Source: Heterohyrax brucei
Taxonomy: Eukaryota > Chordata > Mammalia > Hyracoidea > Procaviidae
Assembly (NCBI GenBank): GCA_028571685.1
Contig: CM053154.1
Coordinates: 8,655,501-8,719,500 of the forward strand
Direction of reading: 5' to 3'
DNA: 64,000 nucleotides
A program made the position numbers and the translations under genes. The notes under the pieces were generated by a model. That model did not search any database. It saw nothing but the letters and a program-made list of their open reading frames with translations, and was not told the origin of the DNA. Below, piece after piece: positions 1 through 10,164 of the stretch. Within the stretch, counting starts at the first letter, position 1. Every line of letters starts with the position of its first letter.

Positions 1-20
1 TGCATTAGCAGCTGTATCAG

Positions 21-212
21 TTGAGGGGACCCTTTCTCACTGGCAGTGATGCTGGAGGGCAGAATACAACTGCCCAGAGGGTTTCCAGGGCTGTGATCTG
101 TATGGAAGAAGATTGCTATACTGTTATCTCACAGAGCAGCTGGTATATTCAAACCACTGACCTTTGGTTAGCAGCTAAATGCTTAAAAACTGAACCACCA
201 GTGCTCTTTACA
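21..212 (-). mobile_element. AfroSINE copy, diverged
   Basis: Reverse-oriented member of the long AfroSINE subtype. It shows 'aactgcccagagggtttcc', 'ggctgtgatctgta' and 'ttggttagcagcta', which match the reverse complement of the SINE body and tRNA-like head. It is strongly diverged and the window edge may cut its tail. Confidence 0.75.
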
Positions 213-221
213 GCAGCCCTA

Positions 222-388
222 ACCAAAAACCCAAGCCAAATCCATTGCCGTCGAGTTGATTCTGACTCACAGAGACCCTACAGGTCAGGGTCAAACTGCC
301 CCATAGAGTTTCCAAGGAGCACCTGATGGATTTGAAGTGTTGACCTTTTTGTTAGCAGCCACAGTACTTAACCACAACGACAGGGTTT
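222..388 (-). mobile_element. AfroSINE copy
   Basis: Nearly full-length reverse copy. The tail lies at low coordinates ('ccgtcgagttgattctgact'), the body reads 'gccccatagagtttccaagg', and the tRNA-like head is at high coordinates. It abuts another reverse copy, so two SINEs sit head to tail. Confidence 0.88.
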
Positions 389-549
389 TAGCAATCATGG
401 GCATAGTGTAAATAAATGGGTGTGGCTTTGTTCCAATAAAACTTTATTTAAAAAAGCAAATGGCAGGCCAGATTTGGCCAGCTCAGAGTTACACTGAAGG
501 TTCTGGCTTAGCCAGTCACTGTGGTATCATGTGACTCTTCTTGCTGTAG

Positions 550-620
550 TTGATTGGGCCAATGGTGACACCAACCAAGGCCAGCCAGTTCTTTGATTGG
601 TCAGTTACCAATCAAATTCG
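550..620. promoter_or_regulatory. Cluster of four CCAAT/ATTGG boxes with a palindrome
   Basis: Four NF-Y-type pentamers occur within about 60 bp: ATTGG at 553 and 596, CCAAT at 559 and 608. The last two form an uninterrupted 10-bp inverted repeat (592-601 and 607-616) around a 5-bp spacer. Clustered CCAAT boxes are typical of promoters and of some LTR enhancers. No TATA box or downstream gene was found, so function is inferred only from motif density. Confidence 0.4.
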
Positions 621-1400
621 TTCCCTGAAGAATTTAAGTTACATGTATCTTCATTTCTTGGTGTTGCTCTCAGAGAAATACCAGGCAGCTAAAATGAACG
701 GAGATGAATTTTCACATGGTTTAGGAGACTAGAAGTCTGAATTTGGAGCTTTCCCTTTCTGTTGGCTCTTGGGGAAGGTCCTTATCTTTTTGTAGCTTCT
801 GTTCCTCAGTTTCTTGGTGTTGCTCAATTAGGATCTGTGTCCTGGAGCAGTCAAGCCAATGAAACCTACTAAGTCAGAAAGAACGACCAGGTTTATTAGG
901 AGGTCTGATGCCAAGGGAGACTCGACCACGTGTAGGCTGTTCTCTATGAAGTCTCAAAAGACAAATTTTACACCACATTTTATGTATCATGTTGGCAGAG
1001 ATTACCTAATGTTTTTAAGCACATAGCCCACAGATAATTAAATACACCACGAAATAATTACAAGAAATTCTTTATTAAACTACAGATACGTGTGTTGGAA
1101 ACCTAAGCTCTGATTTATATGTTTGTAACAAGCTGGAAGAAAAGAAAACTTACATAACAATCTTTCAATTAGTGGAACTAGCCTGCCAAGTCCCCTGTGA
1201 CTGAGATAAGGAGCAGGAGAGAAAGTGGCAGATCACAAGTGACCGACAGCCTCCCTCATTGCTAACAAGCTGCAGGCCATACATCAAGGGTACAAACAGC
1301 AGGAGAGAGACCAAGGTCATAGGAGCTGAGGGGGCTCTGCACCCCTTTGGAAGAGGCCAGTGCAGCTTGTGCAATTAAAAAAAATGCTTATAGCCCTGAC
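620..1400. other. Unassigned sequence, no gene seen
   Basis: Moderately AT-rich DNA with no credible coding frame. Positions 745-830 resemble a short reverse fragment of the LTR-like family found at 2.0-2.7 kb ('tctgttggctcttggggaag'). The remainder could be degraded LINE sequence leading into the L1 3' UTR that follows. Confidence 0.4.
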
Positions 1401-1910
1401 AGGGACTACAACGTAGAGCCCTTGACTTGGCAGGAGAAAAATGGGTGTGCAGAACTAGAACTCTATTAAAAAAAAAAAAAAAAAAAAACAAACAACAAAA
1501 TGAACAGACTTGATGGACCAAAAGACTGATGGGTCCCCAAAAGACATGCCCCCAGATTCTCTTTTAGCCCAGAGCTGAAACCACTCCAAAGCCAACTCTT
1601 CAAACAAAGATTGGACCGGGCTTTAAGACATAGCTTGGTACTGGTGAAGAATGTGCTTCTCGTCTGAAGTAGATACATGAAGCTAGCTGGGCAACTTCCG
1701 TCGAGAGGCAAGGCAAGAATGAAGAGGACAGAGGGGGACAGGAGCTGGCTGAGTGGGCATGGGAAATACAGGGCAGAAAAGCGGAGAGTACTGTCACAGT
1801 GTGGGGAGAGCAGCTAGAGTTACACAGCAGTGCGTGTGCGTGAGTCTTTGTATGATGAGTTGACTTGGATTGTAAACTTTCACTTAAAGCACAATAAAAT
1901 GTTTTTAAAA
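1400..1910 (+). mobile_element. L1 LINE 3' UTR (Afrotherian type)
   Basis: Phrases match the L1 3' UTR I recall from elephant sequence: 'ttttagcccagagctgaaac', 'gccaactcttcaaacaaaga', 'tgtaaactttcacttaaagc'. A run of 21 A (1468-1488) interrupts the UTR near its start, and a polyadenylation signal AATAAA lies at 1893-1898 near the 3' end. No ORF2 coding sequence remains, so this is a 5'-truncated insertion. Naming is from memory and needs a repeat-library search. Confidence 0.65.
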
Positions 1911-1994
1911 GATGCTTATAATTACTTAGGGTATCATCATGGCATTAGCAGTCAAGCTCTTGAGCTCCCATTTTGAAAAAGAGAAAACACACAG

Positions 1995-2250
1995 CAAAGT
2001 ATTAGGGTCACTTTTTGGTGATCTTCGTTGGCGTGTGTTTCCTCCTGTGTTTGTGCCTGCTTCTGTTTCTAATCTCTCTTTTACATCTCAAAAATAATTG
2101 ACTTAAGACACAACCCCACTGATAGGGCCTCACTGACATAACAAAGAAAGCTCTCATCCCTAACAGGATTACAAGTACAGGTGTAGTGGTTAGGGTTCAC
2201 AATGTGTTTTGTGGGGATCGCAGTTCAGTCCATCACGTCATGTAAAACTT
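1995..2250 (-). mobile_element. MLT1-like LTR fragment
   Basis: Reverse-oriented fragment of the LTR-like family present in forward orientation at 2945 and 16216. 'ttgacttaagacacaacccc' and 'cagttcagtccatcac' correspond to the reverse complement of its 5' half. No retroviral gene accompanies it. Confidence 0.5.
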
Positions 2251-2254
2251 CTGT

Positions 2255-2748
2255 CTTAGTCACCTAACAGCTGCTGTAACAGTGGGTGGCTTTAATAAAG
2301 ACAAATTCTTACAGAAAAATTCTTACAGAAAAGTAGTCTGAAAGTCCAAATTCAGGGCATCAGCTCCAGGAGAAGGCTTTCTCTGTTGGCTCTGGGGGAC
2401 GGTCCTTGTTGCTAAGTCTTGCCCTGGACTGGGAGCTTCTGAGGTGCTGGGATTCCAAGTCCAAAGAACATGCTCTGCTCTTGGTGCTTCTTTCTTGGTG
2501 GTATGATACTCCCGTGTCTGTCTGCTTGCTGCTTTTTTATCTATCCCAAGAGATTGCTGCGAGGCACGATATAGTCCTATGGACCGGGTTCTGCTCTGCC
2601 GACACAGCTGCTGCTCGTCTTCCATCACTAGCGTGACACAGCCAAAATTGACAACATTTAGGAAAATCACACAGCATCCCTAGGAATCAGGGTCCAGCCA
2701 AATCGATACACACATTTTCTGGGCAGTGGACACAATCCATGACAACTT
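2255..2748 (-). mobile_element. MLT1-like LTR, nearly full length
   Basis: Reads as the reverse complement of the element at 2945-3440: 'aagtccaaattcagggcatc', 'ttctttcttggtggtatgat', 'gaaaatcacacagcatccct', ending near 'gacacaatccatgac'. The unit is a solo LTR-like element of about 490 bp. The next copy (2945) points the opposite way, so the two are divergent. Confidence 0.65.
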
Positions 2749-2944
2749 GCATTGCCCTGCTGTATCCCCTGTGCTTCTGGTGCTGGGTTTGTGGTGGGCA
2801 CCTGATAGATGTCTGTTAAATGGAGGCATTGACCAAGCAATCTGTGGTGGACACTGGAGTTAAATGATATATACACTCGGGGCCGATCAGAGTAGAGAGA
2901 AAGAAGGGAGGGACCATGGGGCCAAAGGGAGACAGAGAAAGGAA

Positions 2945-3440
2945 CTGTCATGGATTGAATGGTGTCCTCTAAAAAATCTGTAGCAGTGCAGCCGGGCCGT
3001 AATTCATGGATTGTGTGATGTCTCTCCATGTTGGAGCTCCTGCCTCTGTAAAGTTAGTGAGGGTAGATGAGTGCTGCTGTGTTTGTTGGTGGGATCAGGG
3101 CTTAATGTGTCAAAGTGTCTTGTGCCTCGAGGCAGTCTCTTGAGACATAAAAAGAAAGGGAAACAGGCTTAGACTTGGGGACTTCACACCACCTGAAAGT
3201 GGTGCTAGGAGTTGAGTGCATCCTTTGGAAAGGACCAGGGTCCCTGGGCCTCGGAAGCTTCCAGTCCTGGGGAAGATGGACGACAAGGACCTTCCTCCAG
3301 TGCCAGCAGAGAAGGCCTTCTCCTGGAGCTGACTCTTTGAATATAGACTTCGAGCAGATTGGACTGTGACTAATAACATTCTTTTTTCAAAGCCATCCTC
3401 TTGTGGTATTTCCCTTACAACAGCACCAGCTAACTAAAGT
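2945..3440 (+). mobile_element. MLT1-like LTR, nearly full length
   Basis: Begins 'tgtcatggattgaatggtgt' and ends 'cagcaccagctaactaaag', the TG...CA-type ends seen in ERVL-MaLR LTRs. The middle has 'cataaaaagaaagggaaaca' and 'gacttcacaccacc', shared with the copy at 16216-16702. It contains no coding capacity, and the short frames inside it are accidental. Confidence 0.68.
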
Positions 3441-3895
3441 CCTAATGGTCTCTCTTGGCCGCTGGGATTCCACTGACCTTTAAAACCAACTCTCCTTTCT
3501 GAGCACTCTTGTGTGGGCTTCTGTTCCTGACCAAGCCACGGTGACACTGGGATTAGGACTAAGTCTCTCGACCACTCTTCCAGGGCCCTTTCTAGGTTTC
3601 GGTGCCTGGTATCCTTTGTCCCATCAGTGACTCGTCAGAAAACCCAGGATCCTCCAAGGCGGAGAGGGAAACCTCTCTTCTGGAGACAGCACGCCGAGTC
3701 CTGGGCATTCTACAGCTTCTACAGCATTCCCAGCACCCCACATCTAACCTGGATTCCATCTTTCAAGGCCTGGGAACTGCCCCCACTGCGCTCAGAACCC
3801 CTGGGGCTCAGAAACCAACTGAGGCTGCAGCTCCCTTGGTTTGACACGGATCCGTGGAATGAGCCTGTTACACAGTGTGTCTCTCCCATACATGC
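3440..3895. other. Unassigned unique sequence
   Basis: GC-moderate sequence without recognisable repeats. Two overlapping frames of 80-90 codons (3602-3899) are open in different phases. Neither has a recognisable domain or a splice context, so no gene is called. Confidence 0.4.
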
Positions 3896-3904
3896 CTAGA
3901 TGCT

Positions 3905-4112
3905 CATGTACACATTCATACTCAGCCTTACAACACTCACACACACACATTTATACTGATTCACACAGACACATACACTCACATGCACACACACACTTAC
4001 TCTTACACACTCACATTCATGCTCACACATGCACTCTTAAGCTCACTCTCACAACACACACACATGCTCGTGCACTCACACAACTCACACACACACTCAC
4101 ACCCTTGCACCA
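3905..4112 (+). repeat. CA-rich simple repeat / degenerate minisatellite
   Basis: About 200 bp of interrupted (CA)n with 'ctcacacacacactcac'-like higher-order units. Apparent His/Thr-rich proteins in three frames are a by-product of the repeat. Confidence 0.9.
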
Positions 4113-4655
4113 TTTCCTGTTTTCCGTCACCATCAAACCTGTGCCAGTCCCCGCCACCTCCTCTCCCTGCCAGTGGCATCCTAAACAGCTCAGCGACATG
4201 CAGGCTGTCTTCCCAGTTCCCCCTCATTTCCTCCTATTGTCTGAGGGGAACATGTTTGATGTTGTGTGCGTTTGTGACTGAGGAAATGGCTTCAGGATGG
4301 TCTATGTTTGTCAGGTTTACAGATGAAGGGAAGGTGGTTTTAAACTCTAATTCCATGCATGGCAGGAAAGCCTAGGTCCTAATAACACATATTTGCAGAC
4401 TACCCAGTGATTTGGCTGGACTCTGAAAAATGCTGGGTCAAAAAACAAGAAAACTAAGAGTGGCTCAAGTCACAGGGAGCTGAAAACGGCAGGTGGGGAG
4501 GGAAGAAGGAAGGACTTTATAAGCATTTGAGGATCCGGTAACTGAGCCCTTTCCTCCTTGGAACCACTAGGTGGATTCCACTTCACCCCCATTTTACAGA
4601 TGGAGGAGTTGAGGCTCTGATAACATATGCCACATTTGTTAAGTCAAAGGTTTGA
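4113..4655. other. Unassigned sequence with a MIR fragment
   Basis: Mostly unique. 'ccattttacagatggaggag' followed by 'gaggctctga' (4588-4620) is the reverse of the MIR core/3' part. No gene signal. Confidence 0.45.
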
Positions 4656-5110
4656 ACCTAGGAGTTGGTCATACTCGAGTGGCTGTAAGGCACAGAAATT
4701 TACTCTCTCACAGTTAGGAGGCTGGAAGTTGGCATTCAGTGGTCTGGGTCTAGGGGAAGGCTTTCTCCATCTTTGGCTCTGGGGGAGGGTCTTTGTCTCT
4801 TTTCAGTCCCTGTCCCTTAGCAGTCTGCACACGGCAGGTGTCTTCCCCGTGTTTATACTTTCTTCTCTGTGCCGTGGTGCAGACCCCAAATCCAGTGCCT
4901 TTGAGTCGATGCCGACCCATAACAATCCTACAGGTAAGAGTAGAACCACCCCATAGAATTTCCAAAGACAGCGTGACAGATTTGAACTGCTGACCTTTTC
5001 GTTAGCAGCCTTGTCACTTAACCCCTAGGCCACCAGGGTTTCCACTGGATCACTTTTATATGGCCTTTCTTGCCCCAGCCTTGTAACTCTGCCAAATGAC
5101 TGTATGGGTT
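4656..5110 (-). mobile_element. MLT1-like LTR interrupted by a SINE
   Basis: Left part 4656-4878 ('cagaaatttactctctcaca', 'ggaaggctttctccatcttt') and possibly 5043-5110 belong to the reverse LTR-like family of 2255-2748. An AfroSINE at 4879-5042 splits it, giving a relative age: LTR first, SINE later. Confidence 0.5.
4879..5042 (-). mobile_element. AfroSINE copy inside an LTR
   Basis: Reverse SINE from tail 'cctttgagtcgatgccgacc' to head 'ggccaccagggtttcc'. Body 'ccccatagaatttcc' is well preserved. Confidence 0.88.
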
Positions 5111-5900
5111 CTTGAAAACGAGGTCCTTATGGCCCCCAAAGGGCATTAGATAGCTTGCTAATAATGTAAATAAGGAGCGGGGCACCCTTGTGGGGTTGTG
5201 GCCATGCAAATAACGTATATGGAACCCTAACAAGGGGATTGGTCAGTTTTGCCATCCTACTGGACTTGAAGAGAGATGTGGGAACAGAGAGGGAGAGAGA
5301 AAGAGAGAGAAAGAAAAGCTGTAATACCGAAGATGGGCAGAGACAGAGGCACAGCTGTCCAAGAGGGAGAGGCAGCAGAGGCAGCAGAATCAGGGGACCT
5401 GCAGGGCATGACGGTACAGCATGCTTTCCTGGGGCCACGCAGTGGCCGAGTTGAGCACCTTAAGTGCAAGGCTTCATGGAGGAGTGGGGGTGTCCCAGGT
5501 GCTTACTCACCCAGCTAAAGAGCTCTGTATCACTTGTCCTAGCAGGACAGAAGCCCAGCCAAGGGGACAAGGGCCCTGGAGCTGAGAGGTCTGCCTGCAG
5601 GCGCAGCTGTGGTAAGCTGTGTTTTGAGTCATTTCTAATGCTGAATTGAAATCTGTTCCTCTCCTAATAAGCTCCCTAACTCTGAGGATGACCTGTGAGT
5701 TCTGTGTGGCCATTGTAATGAATTGTGGAATCCAGCAGAGAAGGAGAGTGTGCCACGAGAGGGACAGTTGGTGTCAGAATTGGTTAAAAAGCTTACAGGT
5801 GGAGACAGGTCCTCAGATGACTTAGCCTTGAGCTGTGGATGCTGATAATCACTCTTTTCTCTTGTGCAGTTAGAGGAGGTCAGACATCTCCACTCTGTCT
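5111..5900. other. Unassigned sequence with a GA-rich patch
   Basis: No gene. A short (GAGA)n tract lies at 5285-5318. 'gaattgtggaatccagcaga' through 'ggagacaggt' (about 5720-5810) resembles a decayed interspersed repeat that I cannot name. Confidence 0.4.
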
Positions 5901-6085
5901 TTTTTTTCTTTTTTTTAGCGGAGTCTAATTGTCTCTGTTTATTTCTCAAAGGTGATTGGTTTAAGACAAACCCCACACTGATATGTCCTAGTTACCATAA
6001 CAAGGAAACCCTGCTTGCCAGGTGGGACCCTATCACATGTATGGGAGTTGGGATTTACAAACATGCTTTTAGCAGACACAACTCA
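5895..6085 (-). mobile_element. MLT1-like LTR fragment
   Basis: 'ggtgattggtttaagacaaa' and 'tatgggagttgggatttaca' parallel the reverse fragment at 1995-2250. It starts at a T-rich run (5900-5920). Confidence 0.45.
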
Positions 6086-6094
6086 ATCTACAAC

Positions 6095-6268
6095 AGAAAA
6101 CCGAAAACTAGACCCACTGCTGTTGAGTTGATTCCCACCCACAGTGACCCTACAGGACAGAGTAGAACTGCCCTATGCAGTTTCCAAGGAGCACCCCATG
6201 GATTCAAACAGCTGACCTCATGGTTAGCAGATACAGCACTTAACCACTGCGCAACCAGGGTTTCCGTC
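6095..6268 (-). mobile_element. AfroSINE copy
   Basis: Complete reverse copy: tail 'ctgctgttgagttgattccc', body 'gaactgccctatgcagtttc', head 'gcgcaaccagggtttcc'. The 214-codon minus-strand frame covering this area is largely SINE sequence. Confidence 0.92.
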
Positions 6269-6269
6269 T

Positions 6270-7050
6270 GTACCAAAGGGTAAATGAAACTACCAAAAGA
6301 AACATCCACGTCGCTGAGCGGGGTCTGGGTGTGAGCCAGCTGCCAGGCCCACAGGTGTACAGTAGGGCCCAGGTAGGGGTCACACGTTAAGAAGGGGCTC
6401 CTGGGCCCAGGAAGATCTGAGTGAGGTACAGAAGCACTGGGTGTGTGCTCCAGAAGGAACTTGGGCCCAGGTTGCTGAGGATACCATTTCAAACACGTGA
6501 CATCCAGGGAGAGGTCCCTGCCCCAAGTGGGGAGACTGAGCAGACCCAGGTCTGCCCTGGGGAGTTTCCTAAGTGGCCTGAAGATCATCTGGCCCTGGTT
6601 GTTCCCATCCCTTCCCGTCCCCTCCTCCTCTTTGCCTCTCTGCCACCCCTCTCCCAGCTCCATCTTTCTTCCCTGGCTGCTGCCAAGCTGTGGGGTGCAG
6701 AGTGATGCTAGGTGTCTGCAATGAGCTTGCATCTGTTTCCTTAGAGGCAGAAAACCAGCTTATTTTACAGTGTGGTGAGGGAGAGTTATCATCCTCAAGT
6801 TTACAGAGCCTGGTGTTAAGAGGCTATTCCGGTGAGAAGAGAGATTGTTTTATGACCCCCTCTGGGGTCTCTCCATCAAGGTGACTCATCCTGCTATCAT
6901 GGACTGAAAGGACATTGGTGGTGGAATCCTAGCTTGGGCCACTGCTGAATCACTAGGAGGAGCTGGGCAGTGGCTTCCGTGCAGGCCTGCTCAATAGGTC
7001 CCCACCGTGGCTGGTTCAGCTCTGGCCTAGGCCACAGCGGGGTGGGGGGT
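6270..7050. other. Unique sequence with a G-rich tract
   Basis: No gene recognised. Ends in 7039-7060 with runs of 4, 6 and 7 G separated by single T, a possible G-quadruplex. Confidence 0.45.
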
Positions 7051-7074
7051 GGGGGGGTGGTGAGGTCTAGTTGA

Positions 7075-7215
7075 AGTTCAGCACAAGTTTGCTGTGCAGC
7101 CTTGGACATACTTCTCTTCCTTCTCTGCCTCAGTTTCCTCTCAGGTCAGCGAGGAGTTTGGCCAGCTCAGTGATCACTTTGATTTACTGTGGTACTTCAT
7201 AAACAAGACTCACGC
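7075..7215 (+). mobile_element. MIR SINE relic
   Basis: 'ctgtgcagccttggacatac' and 'tctctgcctcagtttcctc' match the MIR core and 3' part. Diverged and without ends. Confidence 0.6.
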
Positions 7216-7503
7216 CCAACTCCAGGCCCAGAGATTGTTACTTAACTTCTTTGGGGTGGGCCCTGTTTATCCAGGTTATAAAACTGCACCACCCTCCTAA
7301 CCCTTACTCCCACCCCCACCAGAGATCCTAACAGGAGCCTGGAGGAGAACCACTGGCCTAGATGACTGCTCAGGTCCCCTCCCAGGTCTCCTTGGGTTAG
7401 GGATGGAAGATGGGGTTGGTGATTCTCTGCCTTTGAAAAGAGAAAGCAACCTACCTGAAAATAAGAATTGCTTCTGCCTTTGACCTTTCTCTTTTTTGTT
7501 TTA

Positions 7504-8108
7504 TCAGATGAATTGTGCCCCCGACACAAGATACGTTCAACTCTTAACCCCCAGTGCCTTTGAATGTGATTTTCTCTGGTAGAAAAGATCTTTGAAGATA
7601 TAACTAAGTGAAGGATCTTGAGATGAGGACATCCTGGGTTAAGCAGGTACCCTACAAACAACAACGTTGTCCTTAGAAGAGATGAAAACCCAAACCAAAC
7701 CACAGTGGCTGCTGCCCTATATGGGCAGGCAAAACTGCCCCATTGAGTTTCAAAGAATGCCTGGCAGATTTGAACTGCTGACCTTTTGGTTAGCAGGTGT
7801 AGCATTTAACTCCTATGCCATTGGGGTTTCCCAGACAAGAAGGGGAGAAAACACAGCCACACCAAGGGGATACTGCTATGTGTAGTCTGAGGAAGGGACT
7901 GGCAGGACACAGTAATGAGCTAAGGAAGCCAGAGGCCACTGGCCACTGCAAGAGAGAAGGAAGTGTTCTCCTCCAGAGCCTTCGGCAGTGTGGCCTTGTC
8001 AACACTTGACTTTGAACTTCTGCTCTCTAGAACTGTAAGAGAAGGAATATCTGTGTTTTAAGTCACTAACGGGGTGGTCATTTGTTACAGCTACCTTAGG
8101 ACATTAAG
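7504..8108 (+). mobile_element. MLT1-family LTR with nested SINE
   Basis: 'gatgaattgtgcccccgaca', 'ttaacccccagtgcctttga' and 'agatctttgaagatataact' match the 5' half of MLT1 LTRs; 'gagccttcggcagtgtggcc' and 'ctctagaactgtaagagaag' match the 3' half. An AfroSINE (7676-7832) occupies the middle, so the LTR is older. No gag/pol/env. Confidence 0.72.
7676..7832 (-). mobile_element. AfroSINE copy nested in MLT1
   Basis: Diverged tail ('cacagtggctgctgccctat') with a deletion. Body 'tgccccattgagtttcaaag' and head 'tgccattggggtttcc' are intact. Confidence 0.87.
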
Positions 8109-8479
8109 GATACTGTTGAACTCAGAGTTCATAGTTAACTGTATTGAGATATTGCCTAACCCTTTCATGTAACTACAGAGTAACCGAGCTAAAAAGCCAT
8201 GGCATCTGGTGCTGTGCTGTTCAATATGATAGCCACTAGCCCTGTGTGCCTATATAAATTAATAATAAATACATAAAATTAAAAATTTGGCTCCTCAGTG
8301 TTGAATACTACCACGTGGCTAGTGACCACTCAGCTGAATGGTAAGTACACATGTTCCCATGGCTACAGAAGCTTCTATTGTGGGTTCTGAGCAAAGCAAC
8401 CTTTTCATTTTGTACATGGGGAGCTGTTATGGACTAAATTCTGTCTCCCCTAAGGTGTGCATTGTAAATCCAAACCCCT

Positions 8480-8645
8480 ATATCTGTGGTGCAGTGGTGA
8501 GAAACTCAGCTGCTAACCAAATGGTCAGCAGTTCAAATCCCTCAGTTGCTCCGTGGAAACCCTGTGGGGCATTTCTCCTCTGACCTGCAGTGTTGGTGTG
8601 AGTCAGAATCGACTGGACGGCAATGGCTTTGGTTTGGGGTTTATA
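8480..8645 (+). mobile_element. AfroSINE copy nested in LTR
   Basis: Forward copy: head 'ctgtggtgcagtggtgagaa', B-box region 'gcagttcaaatccctc', tail 'gagtcagaatcgactggacg' and a G/T-rich end. Confidence 0.88.
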
Positions 8646-8931
8646 CCTATATTGTAGTTGTATTTGAGAATAGGATTTTCCTTGTTATGTTAGTGAGGTA
8701 ATATCAGTGTGGAGTGTCTCTGAAACCAATCACTTTTGAGATCTTTGAGGGAAGATTAGACACAGAGAAGCAAACACAGAGGGGGGAAGAGAGATGCCAC
8801 ACCACGTAAGGATGGCCAAGGAACAGAAGCAGAAAAGAGACGAGGAACCTCCCCCAGAGCTGACAAAGAGAAAATTTTCCGCTGCAGCCGGCACCCAGAA
8901 TTCAGACTTCTAGCCTCTTCAACAAAAGCAA

Positions 8932-9096
8932 AAAAAGAGAACCGAACTCATTGCTATCAAGTCCATTTCAACTCTCACAGACCCTATAGAACAGACCAGA
9001 ACTGTCCCATAGGGTTCCAAGTAGTGACTGGTGGACTTGAACTGCTGCCTGTTCAGTTAGCAGCTAAGCACTGGACTGCTGCTCTACCGGGGTTCC
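8932..9096 (-). mobile_element. AfroSINE copy nested in LTR
   Basis: Reverse copy: 'gctatcaagtccatttcaac' (tail), 'tgtcccatagggttccaagt' (body), 'gctctaccggggttcc' (head). Opposite in orientation to the SINE 290 bp upstream in the same LTR. Confidence 0.87.
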
Positions 9097-9396
9097 TCCA
9101 GCCTCTTAACAGTGAGAAAGTCAGTATCTGTTTATTAAAGCCATTCATTGGGGGTATGTCTGTTATAGCAGTTCTGTGAAGCTAATGCAGGAACCTAGAC
9201 TCCTCACGGTCTCAACGTCCTGGGAGGCTGACAGTCCAGGTCCTGGAGCTCTGTGCCTAACTGTCCTGCTGGAAGAGAGTGGGGACCCTTTGGACTTTGG
9301 AGTCCCAGGTCTTCCCAATCTGTTTTTTGTTTGGCTCTCTGCTTCCCCTGGGAAAGGGTAAGTCAGTGTTTGAACACCTCTCTGCACACTTAGCAC

Positions 9397-9597
9397 ATTA
9401 AAGAAACAAGAAACCACTGCTTTCTGGTCAATTGCAACTCCTAGTGACCCCCACGGGGCACAGCAGAACAGCCTCATAGGGTTTTCAAGGCTGTAGATTT
9501 GACAGAAGCAGACAGCCGCATCTTTTGGCTGGTGGATACAAACCATCAACCTTCTGATTAGCAGGTGAGCACTTCACTGCTGTGCCACCAGGCCTCC
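9397..9597 (-). mobile_element. AfroSINE copy, long subtype
   Basis: Has the extra central block 'gcagacagccgcatcttttg' that defines the longer subtype, and the head 'ctgtgccaccaggcctcc'. Confidence 0.85.
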
Positions 9598-9961
9598 TCA
9601 CTTGGTGCCTAGTGGGTGCTCAAATGTTTGCTGATCAATAAATGAAGATCAGGAGCATGAATGAAATCTCTTGGAAAGTGAGAGGGGAAGAGAAGAGGGG
9701 GGAGAAGAGAGTGGCCAGCAGGATGCCGGCCACGGGTGACATTTATCTTACAGGATAAGAGAAGGAGCTGGAAGACAAAGAGTGGCCTGAGTGTAGAAAA
9801 CAAGTCAAAGCAGAGAAGGACCAAAGGGACTTTCAGGAAGGAACCAGCTTGGCGGCGGCTATCGATGATGGTTGCCCAGCATGTTCAATGTCATTGGTGT
9901 CTCTGAATTGTACCCGAGAAAAACATAAACCAGTGAGCATGGTGTTTTATGTAACTTTACA

Positions 9962-10162
9962 ACGACTAAACAAAGAAAAGAACCAGCTACCACCGAGTCA
10001 GCTCCAACTCATGGCACCTCATGCGTGTCACAGTAGAACTCTGGGGTTTTCAGTGGCTGATTTTTCAGAAGCTGATCACCAGGTCTTTCTTTTGAGGTGC
10101 CTCTGAGTAGACTCTAGCTACCAGCCTTTAAGTTAGCAGCTGAGCACATTAGCCATTTTTGC
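9962..10162 (-). mobile_element. AfroSINE copy, diverged
   Basis: 'ccgagtcagctccaactcat' (tail) and 'tttaagttagcagctgagca' (near head). The central part has 'ttcagaagctgatcaccagg', as in the 47.1-kb copy, suggesting a shared subfamily. Confidence 0.78.
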
Positions 10163-10164
10163 AA

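Larger units (their letters stand above)
8427..9170 (+). mobile_element. MLT1-like LTR carrying two SINEs
   Basis: Starts 'tgttatggactaaattctgt' and continues after a SINE with 'cagagaagcaaacacagagg' and 'cagacttctagcctcttcaa'. It resumes after a second SINE with 'tgtttattaaagccattcat' and 'tgttatagcagttct'. This is the order of an MLT1-type LTR broken by insertions at 8480-8645 and 8932-9096. Confidence 0.68.

Noticed and set aside
1468..1488. A-run taken as the tail of a processed pseudogene
   Set aside because: The surrounding sequence fits an L1 3' UTR, and no coding sequence precedes the A-run.
3841..4375. His/Thr-rich frames of 146 and 166 codons
   Set aside because: Translation of a CA-rich simple repeat.
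5285..5318. GA-rich tract as a regulatory GAGA element
   Set aside because: Simple repeat without any other promoter feature.
6088..6732. 214-codon minus-strand frame
   Set aside because: Begins in unique DNA and runs through an AfroSINE; no domain or splice context.
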